From: Caldifarciminota bacterium
Lineage (GTDB): Bacteria; Hydrothermota; Hydrothermia; B15-G9; WFZT01
Assembly (NCBI GenBank): GCA_026991055.1
Contig: JALXCE010000133.1
Span: 1-6,770 of the forward strand
Reading direction: 5' to 3'
Length of the DNA: 6,770 nucleotides
Every line of letters starts with the position of its first letter. The first letter of the stretch is position 1. Both the position numbers and the translations under genes were made by a program. Positions 1 to 5,392 of the stretch are shown in pieces. The notes under the pieces are model-generated. The model was not told where the DNA came from. It saw nothing but the letters and a program-made list of their open reading frames with translations, and did not search any database.

Positions 1-14
1 TTCATGGATTTAAT

Positions 15-20
15 TATAAT
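15..20 (+). promoter_or_regulatory. Possible -10 element (TATAAT) upstream of the hydrolase gene
   Basis: A perfect TATAAT lies about 37 bp before the hydrolase ATG. Its -35 partner would fall beyond the left edge, so it cannot be checked. The surrounding AATTATAATC is nearly palindromic, so a -10-like hexamer is also present on the minus strand. A second weaker candidate is TTGACC (23-28), 17 bp, then TAAATT (46-51), which would start transcription close to the ATG at 58. This is a motif match in AT-rich DNA only. Confidence 0.3.
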
Positions 21-57
21 CTTTGACCTGAGGTTCTGAAAGTTGTAAATTTAACCT

Positions 58-795
58 ATGTGTCAGATGAAGCTTGAAAAGGTAGGTTCAAATTTAATCG
101 TATTTATCCACGGTTTCTTCGGGAATCTGGAAACGTTCAGACCACAGGGAGAATTTCTAAAAGAGTACGGATTTTCCTACGCCCTTGTTACTTATCCAAA
201 GGTAGAATTCAACCTGATTGACTTTGTGGACTGTGTGGTGGAGAAGCTACTGGACGTTGGAATGGAGAGATTCAGTGTCCTCGGCACCTCAATGGGTGGA
301 TTTGCGGCGCAGCTCCTTGCAGCGAGGTACAATTCCAGAATAGACTCTTTGATACTCTCCAACACATTCGCTTCAACAGCTGTTTTCAGGAAGAAAAACA
401 AGTTTATCGCAATGATTGCCCCCCTGCTTCCCGAAGGCCTTATAAAATACTATCTGAAAAACGTGGTTAGAAAGGAGTATGGCAAGTACAAAGATGTGGG
501 CAAGATTTTGCAACTGGTGGATAAAATTTCTAAAAAGGATGTGCTTGTGAGGTTAAAGGCACTCCTTTCCATTGAGGCTGTGGAATTTGAGAAAAATTTC
601 CCGGTCGCAGTTTTAGACTCGGCCGATGATGTCACCATTCCAGAAGATGTTAAATCTGAGCTGAGATTCAAGGCGAGACCTGATTTTGAATACACCTTCA
701 AATACGGGGGACATTTCCCCTATATTTTCAATCGCAGCGAATACAACAGCATACTTCTGAACTTTTTAAAAGAGGTCTACTCCCTGGATATTTGA
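58..795 (+). CDS. Alpha/beta hydrolase, maspardin (SPG21)-like
   Basis: A 245-residue, probably cytosolic alpha/beta-hydrolase-fold protein; its substrate is unknown. The oxyanion-hole HG pair is at residues 18-19 and the nucleophile elbow GTSMGG at 76-81, giving Ser78. The likely acid is Asp190 (DSADD at 187-191) and the likely His is His219 (GGHFPY at 217-222), so the triad looks complete. Stretches such as LGTSMGGFAAQ, DSLILSNTF and GGHFPY followed by NRSEYN line up, from memory, with human maspardin (FGASLGGFLAQ, HSLILCNSF, GGNFPY then CRSAEVN) more closely than with ordinary esterases. No signal peptide or membrane segment is evident. I kept the ATG at 58; ATG 67 is equally possible and neither has a Shine-Dalgarno site. 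It is the only plus-strand gene, and its last 19 bp overlap the end of the convergent Nudix gene. The fold is certain; the maspardin link is likely but rests on recall. Confidence 0.88.
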   Translation: MCQMKLEKVGSNLIVFIHGFFGNLETFRPQGEFLKEYGFSYALVTYPKVEFNLIDFVDCVVEKLLDVGMERFSVLGTSMGGFAAQLLAARYNSRIDSLILSNTFASTAVFRKKNKFIAMIAPLLPEGLIKYYLKNVVRKEYGKYKDVGKILQLVDKISKKDVLVRLKALLSIEAVEFEKNFPVAVLDSADDVTIPEDVKSELRFKARPDFEYTFKYGGHFPYIFNRSEYNSILLNFLKEVYSLDI

Positions 796-1304
796 GAGCG
801 AATCTTCTCGATCATTTTGCGGTGAGTCGAGAAGGGAATCTCCGGAATTTTGTCAATGGGGAAGAATTTCGCATCTGCTGCATCGTCGCCTGCCCGGAGT
901 TTGCCACCTGTAAGGTCCAGCCTGTATCCAATGGAAATAATCCAGCGGTATTTCGTACTGCTCTGGCCATAAATCCCGATGATATCTTTTATCTCACCTT
1001 CCAGACCTGTTTCCTCCCGAAGCTCGCGCTTTGCGGTCTCCTCGGGCTGTTCCCCGATCTCCATGTAACCAGATGGAAGTGCCCACATTCCTTCAGCCGG
1101 CGGTACCCCACGCTTCACAAGTAGTATCTCGTTTTTCTCGCTCAAAACCACACAGGCCACAACGGGGACCGGATTTTCCCAGATTACCATCTCACACTTG
1201 GGGCAATAGAGATGTTCCTTGCCCTCAACGACCTTTTTCTCAAGGCGAGTGCCACACAGTGGACAGAATCTAAAAGGGTAAAATGGCTTTATTTTCTTCT
1301 CCAT
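777..1304 (-). CDS. Nudix hydrolase with N-terminal zinc ribbon
   Basis: A Mg2+-dependent Nudix hydrolase expected to cleave a nucleoside diphosphate linked to another group. Counting from the upstream GTG at 1325 (182 residues), four cysteines form a zinc ribbon (CPLC at 21-24, CPKC at 41-44). The Nudix box spans 86-108: Gly86, Glu92, then REL and REETGL with the metal-binding glutamates 101, 104 and 105. The ribbon recalls NADH pyrophosphatases, but the SQPWPFPxS motif of NudC is missing, so NADH/NAD-cap decapping is not supported. ADP-ribose or another nucleoside diphosphate compound is plausible but unproven. The start is uncertain: GTG 1325, ATG 1316 and ATG 1304 are in frame and none has a good ribosome binding site. 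I chose ATG 1304 because it leaves a short leader before the ribbon. The gene is separated from gcvT by 145 bp, so it may have its own promoter. Its 3' end overlaps the opposing hydrolase gene. Confidence 0.92.
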   Translation of the reverse strand: MEKKIKPFYPFRFCPLCGTRLEKKVVEGKEHLYCPKCEMVIWENPVPVVACVVLSEKNEILLVKRGVPPAEGMWALPSGYMEIGEQPEETAKRELREETGLEGEIKDIIGIYGQSSTKYRWIISIGYRLDLTGGKLRAGDDAADAKFFPIDKIPEIPFSTHRKMIEKIRSQISRE

Positions 1305-1316
1305 GCTAAATAGCAT
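1303..1316. repeat. 14-bp dyad ATGCTA-AA-TAGCAT at the Nudix start
   Basis: Perfect 6-bp inverted arms flank a 2-bp centre. Read on the minus strand, the dyad begins at one candidate start codon (ATG 1316) and ends within the next (ATG 1304). A separate 8-bp palindrome, GTAGCTAC, lies at 1328-1335. The pair could be an operator over the translation/transcription start, or simple chance in a short AT-rich stretch. With a 2-base centre it would make a poor RNA hairpin, so a protein-binding DNA dyad is the better reading if it is functional. Confidence 0.3.
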
Positions 1317-1441
1317 AAATCCCACAAGTAGCTACATCAACAGTGGATTAAATGGCTTTAAGAACTTCGGTATAGCCTACTTTAACTCATCTATCTAACC
1401 GGTCAGTTTAGACAAATTCCCAGAGTTAATTAATCGTGCAC

Positions 1442-1471
1442 AGCAGGTGGCAATTTTAAGTTGCGGCTGCT
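1442..1471 (-). terminator. Weak stem-loop immediately after gcvT
   Basis: On the minus strand AGCAG (starting at the last base of the gcvT stop codon) pairs with CTGCT. Inside it GCAA pairs with TTGC around a 7-base loop, with a 2/3-base internal loop between the two helices. This is 5 + 4 bp in the right place for a transcript end. No run of T follows it, so it does not meet the normal intrinsic-terminator pattern. It may be a 3'-end stabilising or pausing structure, or coincidental. The rest of the 1326-1470 gap shows only a TTAATTAA palindrome (1426-1433) and no convincing promoter. Confidence 0.3.
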
Positions 1472-2562
1472 TACTTCTTTACTGTTCCCTCCTTGTAAAA
1501 TGGGAGCTTTACCACCTGGGCGTCTACCTTCTTGCCACGAATATCCACAGATATTTTGCTGCCCGGCTTTGCAAATTCAGGAGGTACATAGCCCATTCCT
1601 ATTCCCCTCTTGAGTGACGGAGAAAACGTTCCACTGGTTACAACACCGATCTCTTTATCTCCATCAAAAATTTTGTATCCGTGTCTTGGAATGGCTTTTG
1701 CTTCAACGGGCTCAAATCCCACCCTTTTCCTCGTCACTCCTTGCTCTTTAATCTTCAGAAGCGCTTCCTTTCCGATAAATTTCTCTTTGTTAAGCTTTGT
1801 GATCCACCCAAGACCTGCTTCGAGCAGGTTGGTGGTCTCGTCAATGTCATTTCCGTAGAGACAGTAGCCCATCTCGAGTCTCAGGGTATCCCTCGCTCCA
1901 AGGCCCGCAGGTTTAACATTCTCTTCTTCGAGTAACTTAAAGAAAACTTCCTCTACATCATCTGGTGAGAGGTAAATTTCAAAGCCATCCTCGCCTGTAT
2001 ATCCTGTACGGGATACAAGGGCCTCTTTTCCCATGACCTTGCCACGGGCTGCCCAGTAGTATTTCATTTTTGAGAGATCAATGTCCGTGTATTTCTGAAG
2101 AATCTCCTCACTCACAGGCCCCTGAAGGGCAAGCTCTGCAACCTCGTCAGACCTGTTTATTATCTCGACTCCGCTGTCAAATTTATGTTCAAGGAGCCAG
2201 TTATAGTCTTTCTCTATGTTCGATGCGTTGACAACGAGAAGGTAATAATCTTCGAGGCGATAAACGAGAAGGTCGTCCACTACGGTTCCTTTCTCTGTTG
2301 GAAATGCAGAATACTGAACCTGAAAGACATCCAGCTTTGAAGGGTCGTTGGACGTTACATAGGAGACAAATTCCAGAGCACGCTCACCGTGAACTTCTAT
2401 TTCACCCATGTGAGAAACGTCAAAAAGTCCCGCGTGTGTTCTCACCCAAACATGCTCCTGGGTGATACTGCCATACTGAAGAGGCATTAAAAATCCAGCA
2501 AAATCAACGATTTTGGCCCCTAACTTTTTATGAGCTTCGTAGAGAGGTGTTTTTTTTGCCAT
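1471..2562 (-). CDS. gcvT: Aminomethyltransferase, glycine cleavage system T-protein
   Basis: A 363-residue, full-length cytosolic T-protein. In the glycine cleavage system it moves the aminomethyl carbon from lipoylated H-protein to tetrahydrofolate, giving 5,10-methylene-THF and ammonia. Family features run in order: TPLYEAHKKLGAK at the N-terminus, FDVSHMGEIEV (47-57), and VVDDLLVY (94-101), which carries the conserved catalytic Asp. Then come LQGP (146-149), RTGYTGEDGFEIY (185-197), GARDTLRLEMGYCLYGND (222-239) and the C-terminal barrel motifs TSGTFSPSLKRGIGMGYV (309-326). The usual GGxxDD appears as GTVVDD. ATG 2562 is 3 bp beyond the preceding acyltransferase stop and is served by GAGGG inside that gene's last codons, so the two are probably translationally coupled. 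No gcvH or gcvP is present here, so its partners must lie elsewhere. Folate use links it to folC in the same gene train. Confidence 0.96.
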   Translation of the reverse strand: MAKKTPLYEAHKKLGAKIVDFAGFLMPLQYGSITQEHVWVRTHAGLFDVSHMGEIEVHGERALEFVSYVTSNDPSKLDVFQVQYSAFPTEKGTVVDDLLVYRLEDYYLLVVNASNIEKDYNWLLEHKFDSGVEIINRSDEVAELALQGPVSEEILQKYTDIDLSKMKYYWAARGKVMGKEALVSRTGYTGEDGFEIYLSPDDVEEVFFKLLEEENVKPAGLGARDTLRLEMGYCLYGNDIDETTNLLEAGLGWITKLNKEKFIGKEALLKIKEQGVTRKRVGFEPVEAKAIPRHGYKIFDGDKEIGVVTSGTFSPSLKRGIGMGYVPPEFAKPGSKISVDIRGKKVDAQVVKLPFYKEGTVKK

Positions 2563-2565
2563 TTT

Positions 2566-3315
2566 TTATCCCTCGTAATAATCCTGGTTTTCAAGTAACT
2601 GCTCGGGTGGCACATCTTTCCACACCCTCGCAGGTACGCCAATTACTATTTTTCTGGGTGGAACATCTCTCGTCACAACAGCACCAGCTGCGACAAGTGC
2701 ATCTTCACCAACAGTTATTCCTGGCAGAAATGTCGTATTCGCTCCAACACGTGCCCCCTTCTTGAGGGTCACCCCTTTGTGATACTTAAACCTCTCCTTT
2801 GTTCGACCGAGGAAGTTGTCATTGGTAAAGGTGACTTCAGGGGCAATAAAGCAGTAGTCTTCAATGGTAGAGAGAGCTGTGATGTATGCCTCCGTCTCAA
2901 TCTTGCACTTCTTGCCAATTTTGACCTTATTCTCAACTGTCACCCCTCTCCCTATGATCGTGAAGTCCCCAATCTCAACGTCTTCCCGCACTGATGCAAG
3001 GTCAGCAATGAGGACTTTGTTCCCGATCTTTGCCCCCCTGTAAATCACCACGTTTGCACCGATTAGAACGTTGTCTCCAATCTCAAGAGGTGGTAATTCC
3101 TTTTCTTTTGTCACGGCAGACATTGCTGCTTTCATGGGCAGTTTGCCAATTACCGTGTTGTCGTCGATCCTTACGTTACTTCCAATTTTCGTGTCGTTGT
3201 GGATCACCACATTGTTGCCAATCGAGGTATTGTCCCCGATTACTACGTTTTCTCCAATTATCACGTTATAACCTATTCGTACATTTTCACCGATTTTTGC
3301 AGTTTTGTGAATCAT
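2566..3315 (-). CDS. Left-handed beta-helix acyltransferase (hexapeptide repeat), probably sugar N-acetyltransferase
   Basis: A 249-residue protein made almost wholly of hexapeptide repeats ([IV]-G-x-N/D-V), the left-handed parallel beta-helix of trimeric acyl/acetyltransferases. Repeats fill about 4-58 (IGENVRIG, IGDNTSIG, IGSNVRID). A non-repeat insert follows at about 59-77. Repeats resume from 78 to about 210 and end in the family signature AGAVVTRDVPP (210-220) and GVPAR (226-230). The TFTND stretch (162-166) and the C-terminal half recall WbpD/WlbB enzymes, which acetylate UDP-linked 3-amino sugars for surface glycans. Those are about 190 residues long, so the first 60 residues here are extra. 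The acyl donor (probably acetyl-CoA) and acceptor are inferred. It has the strongest Shine-Dalgarno site in the window and starts a two-gene unit with gcvT. With the nearby glycosyltransferase it suggests envelope polysaccharide work. The fold is certain, the substrate is not. Confidence 0.93.
   Translation of the reverse strand: MIHKTAKIGENVRIGYNVIIGENVVIGDNTSIGNNVVIHNDTKIGSNVRIDDNTVIGKLPMKAAMSAVTKEKELPPLEIGDNVLIGANVVIYRGAKIGNKVLIADLASVREDVEIGDFTIIGRGVTVENKVKIGKKCKIETEAYITALSTIEDYCFIAPEVTFTNDNFLGRTKERFKYHKGVTLKKGARVGANTTFLPGITVGEDALVAAGAVVTRDVPPRKIVIGVPARVWKDVPPEQLLENQDYYEG
2570..2574 (-). promoter_or_regulatory. gcvT ribosome binding site (GAGGG)
   Basis: GAGGG sits 7 bp before the gcvT ATG and overlaps the last two sense codons (Glu-Gly) of the upstream acyltransferase. 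It supports the chosen start. It also suggests that ribosomes ending the acyltransferase re-initiate on gcvT. Confidence 0.7.
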
Positions 3316-3319
3316 TTTT

Positions 3320-3328
3320 CTCCTCCTT
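3320..3328 (-). promoter_or_regulatory. Strong Shine-Dalgarno site for the acyltransferase (AAGGAGGAG)
   Basis: AAGGAGGAG lies 4-6 bp before the ATG at 3315 and is close to a full anti-Shine-Dalgarno match. Most other starts in the window have weak or no such site, so it fixes this start well. The 45-bp gap holding it shows only a weak -10-like TAAAAT and no sigma-54 type -24/-12 pair. Confidence 0.85.
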
Positions 3329-3360
3329 GCTTTAATTTTATTGAGGATTGGCGGGAAAAT

Positions 3361-4347
3361 CTATTCTATCCCGTACTTTTTAATCTTCCTGAGCAGGTTC
3401 ATCCTCGAAATCCCCAGCATATCAGCGGCCCTCTTCTTGTTCCAGTTCGTAAATTTCAGGGCTTCAATGATAACAGCTCTTTCTATGTTTTCCATGTTGA
3501 ACTCCTTCACATCAAACTGGAGGACAATCTTATCTCTCTCTTCTGATGTTTGCCTTGATGTGATGGTATCCCTAATGAATGTCGGCTTTATGTGAATGTC
3601 CGACGAGGTGATCAGGGACCCATGTGACATGAGAGCGGCACTTTCCACAATATTTCTCAGCTCTCTAACGTTTCCTGGCCAGGAATGGTGTCTCAGCTTT
3701 TCAAGTGCATCCGGGGTAAACCTCTTTTCCTTTATGTTGTATTCTTTGATGAATTTTTTAAGAAAAAACTGGGCGAGAAGAATCACATCGTCTTCTCTCT
3801 CCCTTAGTGGGGGAATGTAAATATTTATAAGGCTCAATCTGTAATAGAGGTCTTTTCTAAACTTACCTTTCCGAACCAGGGTTTCAAGCTTAATATTGGT
3901 AGCAGCTATGACGCGCACATCAACCTCTCTCTCCTCGGCAGCCCCTATAGGTCTGTACCTTCGGGTTTCCAGAAATCTAAGGAGCTTGTTCTGCACGTTC
4001 AAAGGCATATTTGATATTTCATCGATCAAGAGGGTACCTTTGTCTGCAAGGCCCACAAGGCCCTTTCGGCTTTTCACTGCCCCTGTGAACGCTCCTTTTA
4101 CAAATCCAAAAAGCTCTGCCTCCAGCAGGCTTTCGGGAATAGTCGAACAATCCACGGGTATGAATGGGCCACCGGCACGGGCACTCTTTTCATGTATAAA
4201 CCTTGCAAATATTTCCTTCCCTGTACCAGTTTCCCCTGTTAGAAGTATAGTTTTTACCCCGCTCTCCGCAGCTTTCCTGGCCGCGCTCAGGGCCTCTAAA
4301 AATCTGGGACTCTTACCTATGATAACTAATTTTTCACGATTTGCCAT
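3361..4347 (-). CDS. Sigma-54-dependent transcriptional activator lacking a sensory domain (PspF-like layout)
   Basis: A 328-residue bacterial enhancer-binding protein that should use ATP hydrolysis to remodel sigma-54 RNA polymerase into open complexes. It begins directly in the AAA+ domain (about residues 7-240). Motifs are Walker A GETGTGKE (38-45), the sigma-54 contact loop GAFTGA (85-90), Walker B TLLIDE (105-110), ATN (149-151), the arginine-finger region FRKDLYYRLS (163-172) and WPGNVREL (223-230). A linker of about 45 residues leads to a Fis-type helix-turn-helix at about 286-325 (NKKRAADMLGISRMNLLRK). All catalytic elements look intact. There is no receiver, GAF or PAS domain, as in PspF, so control probably comes from a partner protein or from expression level. 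The ATG at 4347 overlaps the glycosyltransferase end by 14 bp and has no clear ribosome binding site. Targets are unknown. Its position suggests a role in envelope gene control, which is inference. Confidence 0.95.
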   Translation of the reverse strand: MANREKLVIIGKSPRFLEALSAARKAAESGVKTILLTGETGTGKEIFARFIHEKSARAGGPFIPVDCSTIPESLLEAELFGFVKGAFTGAVKSRKGLVGLADKGTLLIDEISNMPLNVQNKLLRFLETRRYRPIGAAEEREVDVRVIAATNIKLETLVRKGKFRKDLYYRLSLINIYIPPLREREDDVILLAQFFLKKFIKEYNIKEKRFTPDALEKLRHHSWPGNVRELRNIVESAALMSHGSLITSSDIHIKPTFIRDTITSRQTSEERDKIVLQFDVKEFNMENIERAVIIEALKFTNWNKKRAADMLGISRMNLLRKIKKYGIE

Positions 4348-5392
4348 AATTTAAGGCTAAATTATAAACTTTTGCTGTTTCGACTGCTGTTCGAGACCAG
4401 CTAAACTTCCTGGCATTTTTTAAGCCTTTTTCCACAAGCTGTTCTCTTAAAGATTCATCTTGTAGCACTTTCAGCATTCCTTCCTTGATACTTTCCGGGG
4501 ACTGTGGGTTTACTCTTACAAACGCATCATTCCCAATTTCTCTGAAAACTTCGATATCTGAAGCGACCACTGGGGTGCCACATCTCATGGCCTCCAGAAG
4601 CGGCAGGCCGAAACCTTCGTAAAGGCTCACAAAAATTAGAGCAACAGCCAGGTTATAAATGCACTTAAGCTCATATTTTTCCACATATCCAAGTTCCTTT
4701 ACCCTATCCTGTACGCCTAATTTTTTTGCGAGGTCGCGCTGATGTTCCTTAAGAAAGCCGCCTGTTATAACGAGTTCAACGTCCTCGTTCAAAATTGATA
4801 GGGCCTCAAGTAAATTTTCAATATTTTTCCTCTCTTCGGTTTCTCCTGCATAGACAAAAAAGGGCTTATCAAGCTCAAATTTTTGCTTTACGTCCAGGCA
4901 ATGCCGGGCCTCAATTCTCTCCCAGAATTCTGAAACACCATTATAGACAACATACGTTTTCGCCTCCACTTCGGGGAAAAATTTTAGAAGCTCCTTTTTC
5001 GCAAATTCGGAGATAACAATTATTGCTGTTGGTTTTCTTTCCAGGGCCCTTCTCAACTTTCTCGCGGTCCTGCTCTCCGGGTGTTTAATAAGCGGATAAA
5101 CATCGTGAACTGTAAGAACTGTCGGAAATTTTACATTTGGAATATAGGCATCTGTACCGTGGAACAGATCAAATTTCCTCATAAAATAAGCCTTACCATT
5201 CAATTCAAAAAAGGGGTATCCCGGACCCTTGAGCCTTTTGAGTCGGCCAGGGTACTTTAGCCTGGATACTTTGAATAATTTTATGAAATTCACACTTTCC
5301 ATGTGGGAAATTAATTCAAAAATATAACTTCCAATTCCTCTTGGTATCCTGTTTAAAATAGCTGTCACATCTATTCCTACTTTTAAAGACAT
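4334..5392 (-). CDS. Glycosyltransferase, GT4 family (GT-B fold)
   Basis: A 352-residue cytosolic or membrane-associated enzyme predicted to transfer a sugar from a nucleotide donor to a glycan, glycolipid or lipid carrier. The N-terminal Rossmann half has the glycine-rich RGIGSY (18-23), FHGTDAYIP (77-85), TVHDVYP (94-100) and IVISEFAKKEL (125-135). The C-terminal donor half opens with YAGETEERKN (181-190). It carries the GT4 signature EGFGLPLLE (259-267), the E-x7-E motif that binds the donor, then CGTPVVASD (271-279). The length is normal and no transmembrane segment is obvious. It resembles mannosyl/rhamnosyl-type transferases such as the WbaZ/MtfB group, but the donor cannot be read from sequence. 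Its start overlaps the folC stop by 10 bp, with GGAG 10 bp upstream of the ATG. With the acyltransferase downstream it points to surface polysaccharide synthesis. Confidence 0.94.
   Translation of the reverse strand: MSLKVGIDVTAILNRIPRGIGSYIFELISHMESVNFIKLFKVSRLKYPGRLKRLKGPGYPFFELNGKAYFMRKFDLFHGTDAYIPNVKFPTVLTVHDVYPLIKHPESRTARKLRRALERKPTAIIVISEFAKKELLKFFPEVEAKTYVVYNGVSEFWERIEARHCLDVKQKFELDKPFFVYAGETEERKNIENLLEALSILNEDVELVITGGFLKEHQRDLAKKLGVQDRVKELGYVEKYELKCIYNLAVALIFVSLYEGFGLPLLEAMRCGTPVVASDIEVFREIGNDAFVRVNPQSPESIKEGMLKVLQDESLREQLVEKGLKNARKFSWSRTAVETAKVYNLALNYGKS

Noticed and set aside
792..1273. Plus-strand reading frames antisense to the Nudix gene
   Set aside because: They mirror a strongly conserved Nudix gene, have low-complexity translations, and no recognisable motif.
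777..1325. NADH pyrophosphatase (NudC) identity for the Nudix protein
   Set aside because: It has the zinc ribbon and Nudix box but no SQPWPFPxS specificity motif after the box.
1326..1470. Small gene or RNA in the gcvT-Nudix gap
   Set aside because: No start-to-stop frame with a ribosome binding site and no extended stable fold beyond the weak stem-loop at the gcvT end.
1610..1935. Plus-strand reading frames antisense to gcvT
   Set aside because: Shadows of gcvT codon structure; no family features or ribosome binding sites.
2608..2625. TGGCACATCTTTCCA resembling a sigma-54 -24/-12 promoter
   Set aside because: The -12 part lacks TTGC with the correct spacing, and it lies inside the acyltransferase coding region on the wrong strand for any nearby gene.
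2566..3315. Periodic 18-bp DNA pattern that could be taken for a tandem repeat array
   Set aside because: It follows hexapeptide codons of the beta-helix protein; the units differ in sequence and there are no spacers, so it is not a CRISPR or satellite repeat.
3316..3360. Possible promoter or terminator between the activator and acyltransferase genes
   Set aside because: Only a weak TAAAAT with no matching -35 and no stem-loop; the region is better explained by the strong ribosome binding site alone.
3030..3546. Overlapping plus-strand reading frames opposite the acyltransferase and activator ends
   Set aside because: Cys/Ser/Leu-rich translations are by-products of the hexapeptide repeat codons on the other strand.
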